Part shown: positions 46,675 through 56,022 of the stretch, one piece after another
Numbering within the stretch: the first letter of the stretch is position 1
How the letters are laid out: each line of letters begins with the position of its first letter
From: Sphingobacteriaceae bacterium
GTDB taxonomy: Bacteria > Bacteroidota > Bacteroidia > B-17B0 > Aurantibacillaceae
Length of the DNA stretch: 64,000 nt
Direction of reading: 5' to 3'
Assembly: GCA_002319075.1 (NCBI GenBank)
Contig: NVQB01000001.1
Location: 3,906,001-3,970,000, forward strand
Program-made: the position numbers and the translations under genes
The notes under the pieces: model-generated
What the model saw: the letters and a program-made list of their open reading frames with translations, nothing else
The model's database searches: none
What the model was told of the DNA's origin: nothing

Positions 46675-47751
46675 GTGAAAATTAATAGCAACTTGGAAAA
46701 TAAATCGAAAATATCGGCCAGTATTTTTAAACTGGGAGCGCTTAACGTTTTTATTTGCATTAACTGTTTTATTCTCCTTAACTATTTTGGGAATTTCAGA
46801 ATCGATCTGGCTTATCTTCTCCTTTCTTCCTTTGCTTGTTTTATAACGGGCTTTTTAATTTTGTATTACTTTTATTATGTAAGCGTTACCAGAACTATAA
46901 ACGCACTTACCGAAAAAATCAGGAAACGTTTTCTAAATAACGAAATTCCTCAAAAATACAATCAATTGGAAGAACAGGATGCTATGTCACTCTTACAGGA
47001 GCGGGTAGACTTTCTTATCGAGTCACGTGAAAAAGAAGTTATCCATTTTGAAAATCTTGACAGTTACCGTAAAGAATACCTTGGTAATGTGTCTCATGAG
47101 TTAAAAACACCCGTTTTTAATATACAGGGGTATGTGGATACGCTTTTAAACGGAGGACTCGAGGATGAAACCATTAATGTGGATTATTTAAAGAGAGCCG
47201 AAAAAAGTATTGATCGTTTGATAAATATTATTGATGACCTTGAAACTATTACGCAGTTGGAGAGTGGGGGACTTGACCTGGATGTTGACAATTTCGATAT
47301 AGCTCACCTTTGCAAAGATATTTATGCGGCCCTTGAATTAAATGCCGCGAAAAAAAATATTAAGCTGGAGCTAGCCCGCAAGTATGACAAGCCTATAATG
47401 GTAACAGCTGATAAATTCAGGATTCGCCAGGTGTTGGTTAACCTCATAACAAATAGTATTAAATACGGCAAAGAGAATGGCACCACACTCATTGAACTAA
47501 ATTATTTGAACGACGATGTTGTTTTAGAGATCAGTGATAACGGAGATGGTATTGATGAAAAACATCTACCCCGCATTTTTGAAAGATTTTACCGCATCGA
47601 CAAAGGCCGAAGCCGCGAACAGGGAGGAACCGGATTGGGCCTTGCCATTGTAAAGCACATTATTGAAGCACATGAAAAGTCTATTAAGGTGGAAAGTCAG
47701 CAGGGCAAAGGCACCAAATTCACCTTTTCTCTCCGTTCAGCTCAAGACTAG
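46675..47751 (+). CDS. PhoR/KinC-like sensor histidine kinase
   Basis: The 358-residue kinase begins with GTG. Two membrane helices (about 20-40 and 45-72) are followed by a HAMP-like linker, a HisKA domain with the phospho-acceptor His141 in LGNVSHELKTPVFN, and an ATPase domain. The latter has the N box (RQVLVNLITNSIKYGK), G1 (ISDNGDGIDEKHLPRIFERFY) and G2 (GGTGLGLAIVKHI). There is almost no periplasmic sensor, so the signal may be sensed in the membrane. No response regulator is adjacent, although such kinases often pair with an OmpR-type regulator upstream. The partner is therefore elsewhere. Confidence 0.93.
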   Translation: MKINSNLENKSKISASIFKLGALNVFICINCFILLNYFGNFRIDLAYLLLSSFACFITGFLILYYFYYVSVTRTINALTEKIRKRFLNNEIPQKYNQLEEQDAMSLLQERVDFLIESREKEVIHFENLDSYRKEYLGNVSHELKTPVFNIQGYVDTLLNGGLEDETINVDYLKRAEKSIDRLINIIDDLETITQLESGGLDLDVDNFDIAHLCKDIYAALELNAAKKNIKLELARKYDKPIMVTADKFRIRQVLVNLITNSIKYGKENGTTLIELNYLNDDVVLEISDNGDGIDEKHLPRIFERFYRIDKGRSREQGGTGLGLAIVKHIIEAHEKSIKVESQQGKGTKFTFSLRSAQD

Positions 47752-47862
47752 GGTTTTCAAGCTAAATTTCAACAATGAAAAAAACTTAAATTTTGGCAAT
47801 TTTTAAAACTTTTAATTGCTAGACTTGCCTATTTTTACTAAAATTGCAAAAACTTTACGCTA

Positions 47863-48210
47863 ATGGCTGAAATTCATATTACCGATATAAATTACATAGA
47901 AATCAATTCTCAAAGTGGTCTGGATTTTAAATATAAACCTGAAGTTCCAAAATTAAAATTGGTTGGAACACTTCTAATGTCTGAAAGTGAAGACGAAGAA
48001 GATGGCGTTTTATTTCTTACCCAAAAGCAATTAAACCAGGTTTTAGTTGGTAAAGATATTGATCTGAAACTTCAGGATGATCGCTGGCTTTTAGGTAAAC
48101 CTCTTACAAAAGAGCAGGTTAAAAAAGTTGGTTTGGTAGATGTTGATGCTGAGTACATGGGTACTGCCGGCGAATTAAAATGTTTTGAAGCTGTAAAAGT
48201 TTCTGAATAA
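47863..48210 (+). CDS. Cytosolic hypothetical protein (115 residues)
   Basis: The product is acidic, without a signal peptide or membrane helix. It has a beta-rich N-terminus (AEIHITDINYIEINSQSG) and a Lys-rich middle, and its composition is clearly coding. I recognise no family. It follows the kinase gene after 111 bases and converges with the next gene. No neighbour indicates its role. Confidence 0.7.
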   Translation: MAEIHITDINYIEINSQSGLDFKYKPEVPKLKLVGTLLMSESEDEEDGVLFLTQKQLNQVLVGKDIDLKLQDDRWLLGKPLTKEQVKKVGLVDVDAEYMGTAGELKCFEAVKVSE

Positions 48211-48224
48211 TTTTTATAATAAAT

Positions 48225-48923
48225 TTACCAATAGGCTGGTCCGTATTTTTTTGTGAGTGAGCTTTTGGGAAAAAGCTCATAAAACAGATAATCAAAATAA
48301 AATAAGGCTTTTAAAGTGAAAGACAGGTTGCTTAAACGCTCACCTGTCTTTTTTCTATCTTGCAAACAGAAGCGGTAGGTTACATCAGCGCCTGCTCCCA
48401 ACCATTTAAAAGCTTTGTACTGCAATGTAATTCCTGGCTCGTAAATCAGTAAAATGTATTTAGGTTCGCTATTTCCTAAAGAGTATTTTTTACTTTCCTG
48501 GAACCATAAATAGCCTGTGCCTAATTGAATAGGAACACTGAGCTGCCAGTGCTGAGTCTTGTGAAAAACAAAATCGATGTAGTAGCAGGCATACACAAAC
48601 TTCAGGTATTTTTTTTGCACCTCAAGTTTTCCGTCAGCGCCTAAAACATAAAAGTCTTTGGTAACATTTGTTTTTAACCAGGAATATCCATCTGTTTTTA
48701 ACCAGCTAAATCCCGCTCCAAGCCTGAGTTTTCGCTTAAACGTTAAACCGATGCGCACACCGCTTACGCTGGTGAGTTCGTTGCCAATTATGCTGGCGCG
48801 CGATTCCAGGCGAACGTCGATACTGTACTTATGTTTCATCAGGTCACGGATGGTATCCAATAACTGGGCTTTTCCACTAAAAGAGAAAAAAAGAAGAAGA
48901 ACTATAATGCCTGGTTTGCGCAC
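48225..48923 (-). CDS. Exported outer-membrane barrel-like protein
   Basis: The 232-residue protein has a signal peptide (MRKPGIIVLLLFFSFSGKAQ). It then has a series of alternating hydrophobic strands (VSGVRIGLTFKRKLRLGAGFSW, WLGAGADVTYRFCLQDR) of the kind found in small outer-membrane barrels. The end, LFPKSSLTKKYGPAYW, is not typical of a barrel closing strand. No domain is recognised. It stands alone on the minus strand, diverging from recG. Confidence 0.7.
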   Translation of the reverse strand: MRKPGIIVLLLFFSFSGKAQLLDTIRDLMKHKYSIDVRLESRASIIGNELTSVSGVRIGLTFKRKLRLGAGFSWLKTDGYSWLKTNVTKDFYVLGADGKLEVQKKYLKFVYACYYIDFVFHKTQHWQLSVPIQLGTGYLWFQESKKYSLGNSEPKYILLIYEPGITLQYKAFKWLGAGADVTYRFCLQDRKKTGERLSNLSFTLKALFYFDYLFYELFPKSSLTKKYGPAYW

Positions 48924-48994
48924 TTCACAAAAGTAACTGTATAACCTTTTTAATCATTTTAGGATACGCAATTGTTTCAACAATCTACTTGTAG

Positions 48995-49002
48995 TAATTT
49001 CG
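48995..49002 (+). promoter_or_regulatory. Likely -7 element of recG (TAATTTCG)
   Basis: TAATTTCG differs from TAnnTTTG at one position and lies 16 bases before the TTG at 49018. A short ATG frame at 49013 ends after five codons. Confidence 0.35.
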
Positions 49003-49017
49003 CTGTTCTTATATGTA

Positions 49018-51132
49018 TTGCCCCGTTTGAATGAAATGCTCGACACGCCTATTGAATATTTAAAAGGTATTGGTCCACAAAGGGCTGAGGTTCTAAAAAA
49101 GGAACTAGGCATCTTTATTTACCGCGACCTCTTAACTTATTATCCTTTTCGATATGTCGACCGCACCAGGTTTCATAAGATTGGCGAAATTTCTGAAGAG
49201 CTTCCTTACATACAACTTCGCGGTGTTATAGAACGCATGGAAGTAATAGGACAAAAAAGCGGGAAGCGCCTTTCCGTAATGTTCAGGGATACTACGGGCA
49301 TGATAGAATTGGTTTGGTTTAAAGGCTATAATTGGGTCGCACAGAAACTACAACTAGGAATAGAATATGTAGTATTTGGAAAACCTGCCAGCTTTAACGG
49401 ACGCTTTAATCTGGCACATCCCGAGATAGAGCCTGTAACAGAAGAGTTTTTAAAGCAGCAATCCGCTTTTCAATCTGTTTATAATTCCACAGAAAAATTA
49501 AAAGTGCGGGGCCTCGACAGCGAGGGAATTCGTAAAGCACAAAGAGCTTTAGTGAATCAATTGCAACCCCAGCACCTCGAAGAAACCTTAAGCGAGGAGG
49601 TTCTGGGTGATCATCAATTAATGGGTCGCCATAAAGCTTTGCAACAGATTCATTTTCCCGACAACGCGCAGTCTTTAAAAAAAGCTGAATTCAGGATAAA
49701 ATTTGACGAGTTATTTTACATCCAACTACGTTTGTTGAGACTCAATAAGGTGCGGGCAAACACCGTGCAGGGATTTGTTTTTCCGAAAGTAGGAGAGATC
49801 TTTAATGATTTTTTCGCGAATCATTTACCTTTTCAACTCACTAATGCACAAAAGCGTGTGTTAAAAGAAATTCGTATCGATACGGGAAGTGGCAGACAGA
49901 TGAACCGTTTATTGCAGGGCGATGTGGGAAGCGGTAAAACCCTGGTTGCTTTAATGAGCATTTTACTCGCAATTGATAATGGTTTTCAGGCTTGTTTAAT
50001 GGCGCCAACAGAGATTCTGGCGCAACAGCATTTCGAAACTTTTAAAACATTATTAAAGAACATGAGCGTTGAAGTAGCCATACTTACTGGTTCTTCGAAA
50101 ACAAAAGCAAGAAAATTAATACATGCTCAACTCCTTAGTGGTGAAATAAAAATTCTGATAGGAACACATGCGTTGATTGAGGATATTGTGCAGTTTCAAA
50201 ACCTCGGACTGGTTGTAATTGATGAGCAACACCGCTTTGGTGTGGCACAACGCGCAAAATTAAGAGCGAAAAACGTCAACCCTCCACACATGCTGATCAT
50301 GACGGCGACGCCCATTCCGCGAACGCTGGCTATGACGCTATACGGGGATCTCGATACAAGTATTATTGACGAGCTGCCTCCCGGAAGAAAGCCTATAAAG
50401 ACCGTGCATTACATGGAAAACCAGCGCCTGCGCGTGTATGGCTTTATCAAAGAACAAATTGCACTGGGAAGACAGATCTATATAGTTTACCCACTTATTC
50501 AGGAAAGTGAAAAAATGGATTACCAGAATTTGCAGCAAGGCTACGATAATCTTATTCTTGAATTTCCAATGCCAAAATACCAGGTTAGTATTGTGCATGG
50601 CAAGCTCACCAATGAGCAAAAAGAATTTGAAATGCAACGTTTTGTAAAGGGAGAAACACAAATTATGGTAGCTACTACGGTTATTGAAGTGGGGGTAAAT
50701 GTGCCTAACGCTAGCGTGATGATTATTGAAAGTTCCGAACGTTTTGGATTGTCACAACTGCATCAGTTAAGAGGCCGGGTAGGGCGTGGAGCCGAACAAA
50801 GTTTTTGCATTTTAATGACCGGTTTTAAGTTGGGAGCCGAAAGCAAATTACGCATGGAAACTATGGTGCGCACCAATGATGGATTTGAGATTAGTGAAGT
50901 GGATTTAAAATTGCGGGGCCCTGGCGATATTGAAGGTACACAGCAAAGTGGAGTGATGGATCTGAAATTGGCCAACCTGGCGCAGGATGGTCAGATCTTA
51001 CAGTTGGCAAGGCAAACGGCACAGACTTTGCTGGATGAAGATGCAAATCTTGAACTTCCTAAAAACAGGGTCTATCTGGAGCATCTCAGCGCGCAGCAGA
51101 AAAACAGACAAAACTGGAGTAAGATTGGTTAA
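49018..51132 (+). CDS. recG: ATP-dependent DNA helicase RecG
   Basis: RecG rescues stalled forks by regression and processes branched DNA. The 704-residue protein has an N-terminal wedge domain (LDTPIEYLKGIGPQRAEVLKKELG onward, OB-fold part with LRGVIERMEV). Its SF2 helicase motifs are Walker A GDVGSGKTLVA, MAPTEILAQQHF, DEQHRFGVAQR, MTATPIPRTLAMT, IVYPLI, and QLHQLRGRVGRG with the TRG region. The start is either TTG 49018 or ATG 49036. I kept TTG since family members usually have a few residues before the LxTPIEYLKG segment. It is likely monocistronic. Confidence 0.95.
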   Translation: MPRLNEMLDTPIEYLKGIGPQRAEVLKKELGIFIYRDLLTYYPFRYVDRTRFHKIGEISEELPYIQLRGVIERMEVIGQKSGKRLSVMFRDTTGMIELVWFKGYNWVAQKLQLGIEYVVFGKPASFNGRFNLAHPEIEPVTEEFLKQQSAFQSVYNSTEKLKVRGLDSEGIRKAQRALVNQLQPQHLEETLSEEVLGDHQLMGRHKALQQIHFPDNAQSLKKAEFRIKFDELFYIQLRLLRLNKVRANTVQGFVFPKVGEIFNDFFANHLPFQLTNAQKRVLKEIRIDTGSGRQMNRLLQGDVGSGKTLVALMSILLAIDNGFQACLMAPTEILAQQHFETFKTLLKNMSVEVAILTGSSKTKARKLIHAQLLSGEIKILIGTHALIEDIVQFQNLGLVVIDEQHRFGVAQRAKLRAKNVNPPHMLIMTATPIPRTLAMTLYGDLDTSIIDELPPGRKPIKTVHYMENQRLRVYGFIKEQIALGRQIYIVYPLIQESEKMDYQNLQQGYDNLILEFPMPKYQVSIVHGKLTNEQKEFEMQRFVKGETQIMVATTVIEVGVNVPNASVMIIESSERFGLSQLHQLRGRVGRGAEQSFCILMTGFKLGAESKLRMETMVRTNDGFEISEVDLKLRGPGDIEGTQQSGVMDLKLANLAQDGQILQLARQTAQTLLDEDANLELPKNRVYLEHLSAQQKNRQNWSKIG

Positions 51133-51196
51133 CCAGGTGTTTTGTCAGAATGAGATATTCGCCTCTTGATGGGGGTATTGACCGCAATTTTGAAAC

Positions 51197-51204
51197 TATT
51201 TTTG
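51197..51204 (+). promoter_or_regulatory. -7 element TATTTTTG before the giant T9SS gene
   Basis: TATTTTTG fits the consensus, with a TTG at 51178-51180 as possible -33 box. The predicted mRNA would have a leader of about 58 bases before ATG 51268. Confidence 0.45.
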
Positions 51205-51267
51205 CCACATGAGAGTATATAGAATAACTTACCCCGGAAACTATTTTCTCGAAACTACAGGCAAAAA

Positions 51268-54200
51268 ATGACTAACTATTTGTTCGCTAAATCCTGGCAA
51301 TTTTTTTTGCTGCTTTTCATCTTTTCAGGCTTCCTTCACGGGCAATCGATAACTACAACAACCGTAAGTGGCACTTCTCCGTATTGTGCCGGAACGTCTG
51401 TTAACGTTACCTATACCATCAGCGGTACCTTTTCTAACACACCATCTAACAATGTATTCACAGCCGAACTTTCTGATATCAATGGAAGTTTTGCCAGTCC
51501 GGTAACGATTGGAACGCGCACAGCTACTAACGGTGGCGTTATTGCATCTGTAATTCCATTTACTACGGCTAGCTCCATACTTTACCGTATTCGTGTTAAG
51601 AGTTCTAATCCCGCTATTTTTGGATCAGACAATGGATATAATTTAACTATCAATGCGCCTACGATTAGTACACCCACAGTGTCAGCTTTGCAAATTTGTC
51701 AAAATGACGGATTTACTGTTGCTTTCTCAAAGACCTGTAATTTTGGAGCTGGAAACGTTTTTTCATTTCAACTATCCAATGCTTCCGGAAGTTTTGCTTC
51801 ACCAGCCACACTGGCAACTTATACAAACGTAAACGCAGGAACTTATAATATCACAATGCCAACCTCTGTGGCCGCGGGCTCAGCTTACAGGATAAGGGTA
51901 GTGAGTAGCAATCCGGTTATCACCAGCGCCGACAATGGATCTGATATAGTTGTGAGTGCCGCTGCAGGTAATCCTACAGTTGCAGGCACAGGGGGATGGA
52001 ACGCTTATTGTTTTAACGCCTTTAATAATTACACGCTCAATTACCAGGGTTTCTATACAGAAACTGCGATGAACATTAACACGCAAAATATGTGGGTTAA
52101 TGCCAATAGCCCGAGCAGTGCCACCAGTAATGGATTTGGAACGGGATATGCCGGCTGTCCTTTTGGAAATCAAAATTATTCGATTTCTTATCTGAGAACA
52201 AATTTTACCTGTGGCTACTACCAGATTGACATTCCCGGGCATGACGATAATATCTACCTGTACGTAAATGGCTCACTGATATATCAACACGCGGGTTGCT
52301 GCGATGCGCATACAAACGTTTGGACGGGTTTTATAGGTCCAAGCACTACGGTTGAATGTCGTTTTACCAATGGGGGCGGGCCGGGTTACATGAGTGTTAA
52401 TTTTGTGCCCGTAAATCCTCTAACCGTTAGTCCTCCGCCAACAATCTGTTCCGGCACTTCCAGTTCGCTTACAGTAAGTAATTCCAACGGATTGCCTCTA
52501 ACTTATTCCTGGTCACCGGCGGCTTCATTAAATTCACCAACAGGAAGTATGGTGGTAGCCTCACCAACTATTACCACAACTTACACAGTTGCCGGAATAG
52601 ACGGAACAACCGGTTGTCCGGTAACAACTACATTATTAGTGACCGTTAATCCTGTTCCAACCACAACTATGGTGGCAACTCCAACGCTTATTTGTACCGG
52701 AGTATCCACTGCAACAATGATCGCAGGAGGCGCAAATACTTATAGTTGGTCTCCTTCAGCAGGTTTAAATACAACAACGGGTAATTCGGTTATTGCCAAT
52801 CCAACCATTACAACAAGTTACACGGTTAGTGGTTCTAACAATTGTTCTGTAGTAACCGTGGTAAGAACCATTTCTGTTCAAACTCCACCAGTTTCACCTG
52901 CAACTACTGTATTCGGAAACGGCACCTGGAATGCCTACTGTCACAGCAATGCAACGCTTAACAGCTATTTCGGATATTACACAGAAAATAACCTCAGCTT
53001 CGATAGCCAGGTACGGTGGAACAGTAACAATGGCCCGAGCACCTGTACCAATACATCAACAGGATTAGCCTACAGCGGTTGTACTTTTCCCGGGAATCCC
53101 TGGTCTATCAGTTACAAACGTACGAACATTCCCTGTGGCTATTACCAGATAAATATTCCTGGTCACGACGATGGTGTTTATCTTTATATTAATGGCGTAC
53201 AGGTCTATCAGCACAACGGTTGTTGCGATGCGCATACCGCTGTTTGGACTGGTTTTATTGGCCCTGCCACTACAGTAGAATTTCAAATAGTAAACACCGG
53301 TGGTCCGGGGTACCTGGCAGTAACTTTTTTAACCATTCCTTACCCGGTGTTAGGTCCACCGGTAACCATCTGCGCAGGAACTTCCGCTACCTTAACCGCT
53401 GACATGATAGCCGGAGCAGGCTATTCCTGGACACCCTCTGCCTCTGTAGCTTCACCCGCAAACTACACCACGGCTGCGTCACCAACCATCACTACAAATT
53501 ATACCTGCACTATTACCGATGCAATAACAAGTTGCAGCGCTTCTGCCAATGTGCTTATCACCGTAAGTCCCACTACAGCAGTATCTGTGAGTCCGGTAAC
53601 TTCCACCGCTAATTGTTCTGCCAACGTATATACTTTAACGGCAACCGGAGCCAATACTTATTCCTGGCTTCCCACAGCCGGATTAAGTTCTGCAACGGGA
53701 TATACTGTAGTTGCTTCGCCGAGTGTGACAACGGTTTATACTGTTACGGGAAATAATAATTGTGTTACCTCTTCAGCTACTGCAACGGTTGTGGTATTGC
53801 CGCTTATTTCACCCACTGTATTTCCTACTACCGCATGGAATGCCTATTGTTATGGAGATGTTTCGCAAAGCAGCTATTACGGCTATTACACAGAAAACGG
53901 AGTAGGGGCAAGCGGTTACAATTTTTCAACTGCCACACGTTTTTCAAGTACTACCCCAATTCCTTCAAATGCCAATGCTACAAATGGACTGGCTTATTCT
54001 GGCTGTTCATTAACAGCCAGTAATTGGTCTATCAGCTTTAAACGCCGTGGGTTTACCTGCGGCACCTATTCTATAAATGTTTTTCATGACGATTATTTTT
54101 ATCTTTTTGTAAATGGTGTTCAGGTTGCACAACATACTAACGGCATTAACGATACGCACAATGGTGTTTGGACCGGAGTACTAAATCCAAGTTCAACGGT

Positions 54201-55797
54201 AGAGTTTATCTTGGTTCAGACTACAGGTAATGGCGTTTTGTCTGTAACCCTTGCAGCTATTGCTATTCCTGCTGCACAGAGTACATGGATAGGAACAACA
54301 AGTTCAGATTGGTTCACTAGCTCTAACTGGTGCGGTAACGGTGTTCCAACCGCAACGTTAAATGTTGTCATTCCTGGTTCTGGTCCTCAGTTTATGCCGG
54401 TAATTTCTGCTGCAGGTGCTCAGTGCAGAAATATAAACGTAGGATCGCCTGTAAATGCAGGTACATATAATTCCGCTCTTCCTGCCGCAAGTTTGGGTAT
54501 TTCCGGTGCTTTTGCACTGGATGTTTATGGTGATTGGATTAACGGCGGAATTTTCAGCACGGGTTCTGGCTCTATCAATATTTTGGGATCTATAGCTAGT
54601 ACATTTAGTTGTGCTTCCACAACAACCGAAACTATTTATAATCTTACGGTTAACAAAACAGGAACTGTGGGTATAACCATGAATGGCGGTATGCATAGCA
54701 TTAGTAATAGCCTGGTGTTAACGAACGGCAGAATTAATCAAACATCTTCTCTAACCATTTTGAATGGAGCAACCGCAACCGGACAAAGCAATGCCAGTTA
54801 TGTTAATGGTCCAATAGCAAAAATTGGAACCAATGCATTTACATTTCCTGTAGGTACCGGCGGGTCTTACAGACCCATATCCATATCATCTCCCACGGCT
54901 TCTACCGATTATTTTGTAGCTCAGTATTTTTATGGTGATCCCAACGGATTATATTCAGCATCTTTAAGAGATGCTTCTCTAGATCACGTAGGGCGTTGCG
55001 AATATTGGATTCTTAACAGAGCATTGGGAGTTACTTCCAATGTAAGCGTTACTATGACCTGGGACCCGAATAGTTGTGCTATAAATAATTTACCTGATTT
55101 AAGAGTAGCAAGGTGGGACGCTGGTCAGGTAAAATGGAAAGATCAGGGTAACGGTGGTACAACAGGAACAAATTCAGCTGGTTCTTTGATAACCAGTGGA
55201 CCGGTCCCAAATTTTAGTCCTTTTAATTTTGGGTCGGCCACGGCATTTAATCCTCTGCCTATTTCATTAAAAACCTTTTATTGTTCAATGCGTGATAGAA
55301 CTCATGTGGATTTAGTATGGGTAACGTCTTCAGAACACAACAATGATTTTTTTGACGTAGAGTCTTCTTACGATGGTCTTACTTTTAAAACTTTAGGAAG
55401 GCTTAAAGGAGCAGGGGAAAGTCGAAGGGAAGTGACATACAATTACACTGATTTAAGGACTGGAAACGCAACTGTTTATTACCGCCTCAAACAGGTGAAT
55501 TTCGATAATACATTTTCTTATTCTTCAATTTGTTATGCAGGGGAGAATTCAGACCCTTCCATCAAAGTGTATCCTAATCCCGTTACCGACAGGCTCAGCG
55601 TGGAGTTTAATCCATTGCTCGGAACACCACAGAATGTCCATTTACTAAGTGCATTGGGAGCAGAGATGCCGTTTGGCATAAGTAACTCTGATGGGACAAT
55701 GATTTTAACTACTTCAGAATTAACTACCGGGATTTATTTTCTTGAATTTATATTGCAGGATAAAAAAACGGTTTTCAAAGTGAATGTTCTCAAATAA
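51268..55797 (+). CDS. Giant T9SS-secreted surface protein with three GHDD domains
   Basis: The 1509-residue protein has a signal peptide, then Ig-like domains (about 25-235). Three related domains of about 140 residues start near residues 245, 550 and 855. Each begins with WNAYC and has YxGYYTENxxxFxxxxxW, SISYKRxNxxCGYYxINIPGHDDxxYLY, NGxxxYQHxGCCDxHTxVW and TGFIGPxTTVEF. The HDD signature and order recall GLEYA/PA14-like ligand-binding folds. Ig-like segments (CSGTSSSLTVSNSNG type) separate them. A WxSSNWCGNGVPTATLNVVIP segment and a beta-sandwich follow, and the end is a T9SS sorting domain (IKVYPNPVTDRLSVEF). The third unit lacks the GCCD cysteines (NGINDTHNGVW). It probably works as an adhesin or binding protein outside the cell. 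Confidence 0.88.
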   Translation: MTNYLFAKSWQFFLLLFIFSGFLHGQSITTTTVSGTSPYCAGTSVNVTYTISGTFSNTPSNNVFTAELSDINGSFASPVTIGTRTATNGGVIASVIPFTTASSILYRIRVKSSNPAIFGSDNGYNLTINAPTISTPTVSALQICQNDGFTVAFSKTCNFGAGNVFSFQLSNASGSFASPATLATYTNVNAGTYNITMPTSVAAGSAYRIRVVSSNPVITSADNGSDIVVSAAAGNPTVAGTGGWNAYCFNAFNNYTLNYQGFYTETAMNINTQNMWVNANSPSSATSNGFGTGYAGCPFGNQNYSISYLRTNFTCGYYQIDIPGHDDNIYLYVNGSLIYQHAGCCDAHTNVWTGFIGPSTTVECRFTNGGGPGYMSVNFVPVNPLTVSPPPTICSGTSSSLTVSNSNGLPLTYSWSPAASLNSPTGSMVVASPTITTTYTVAGIDGTTGCPVTTTLLVTVNPVPTTTMVATPTLICTGVSTATMIAGGANTYSWSPSAGLNTTTGNSVIANPTITTSYTVSGSNNCSVVTVVRTISVQTPPVSPATTVFGNGTWNAYCHSNATLNSYFGYYTENNLSFDSQVRWNSNNGPSTCTNTSTGLAYSGCTFPGNPWSISYKRTNIPCGYYQINIPGHDDGVYLYINGVQVYQHNGCCDAHTAVWTGFIGPATTVEFQIVNTGGPGYLAVTFLTIPYPVLGPPVTICAGTSATLTADMIAGAGYSWTPSASVASPANYTTAASPTITTNYTCTITDAITSCSASANVLITVSPTTAVSVSPVTSTANCSANVYTLTATGANTYSWLPTAGLSSATGYTVVASPSVTTVYTVTGNNNCVTSSATATVVVLPLISPTVFPTTAWNAYCYGDVSQSSYYGYYTENGVGASGYNFSTATRFSSTTPIPSNANATNGLAYSGCSLTASNWSISFKRRGFTCGTYSINVFHDDYFYLFVNGVQVAQHTNGINDTHNGVWTGVLNPSSTVEFILVQTTGNGVLSVTLAAIAIPAAQSTWIGTTSSDWFTSSNWCGNGVPTATLNVVIPGSGPQFMPVISAAGAQCRNINVGSPVNAGTYNSALPAASLGISGAFALDVYGDWINGGIFSTGSGSINILGSIASTFSCASTTTETIYNLTVNKTGTVGITMNGGMHSISNSLVLTNGRINQTSSLTILNGATATGQSNASYVNGPIAKIGTNAFTFPVGTGGSYRPISISSPTASTDYFVAQYFYGDPNGLYSASLRDASLDHVGRCEYWILNRALGVTSNVSVTMTWDPNSCAINNLPDLRVARWDAGQVKWKDQGNGGTTGTNSAGSLITSGPVPNFSPFNFGSATAFNPLPISLKTFYCSMRDRTHVDLVWVTSSEHNNDFFDVESSYDGLTFKTLGRLKGAGESRREVTYNYTDLRTGNATVYYRLKQVNFDNTFSYSSICYAGENSDPSIKVYPNPVTDRLSVEFNPLLGTPQNVHLLSALGAEMPFGISNSDGTMILTTSELTTGIYFLEFILQDKKTVFKVNVLK

Positions 55798-56022
55798 GTG
55801 ACCCCGCAAAACTACATGAGCCTGTTATAGTTTATACCATTCCGTTAAGATTTTAATTTCGTCTTAAATTTTTGGCCTTTAGTCTAATAAACATATATAT
55901 TCGCCGATTTTATGTGTTTTTTTATTTATTTTTAACATCTACAAATCCGGCAACGGAGTTGTATCGTAAGTGGTACGTTAGATGGCGGAGTAAATAGACA
56001 CACCCCAACCTCTAAAAGTATT

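Noticed and set aside
51209-51271. A 20-codon upstream frame (MRVYRITYPGNYFLETTGKK) that overlaps the start of the giant T9SS gene as ATGA
   Set aside because: The -7 element at 51197 would start transcription at or after its ATG, and it shows no leader-peptide features. It could still matter, but the evidence is too weak to call it a gene.
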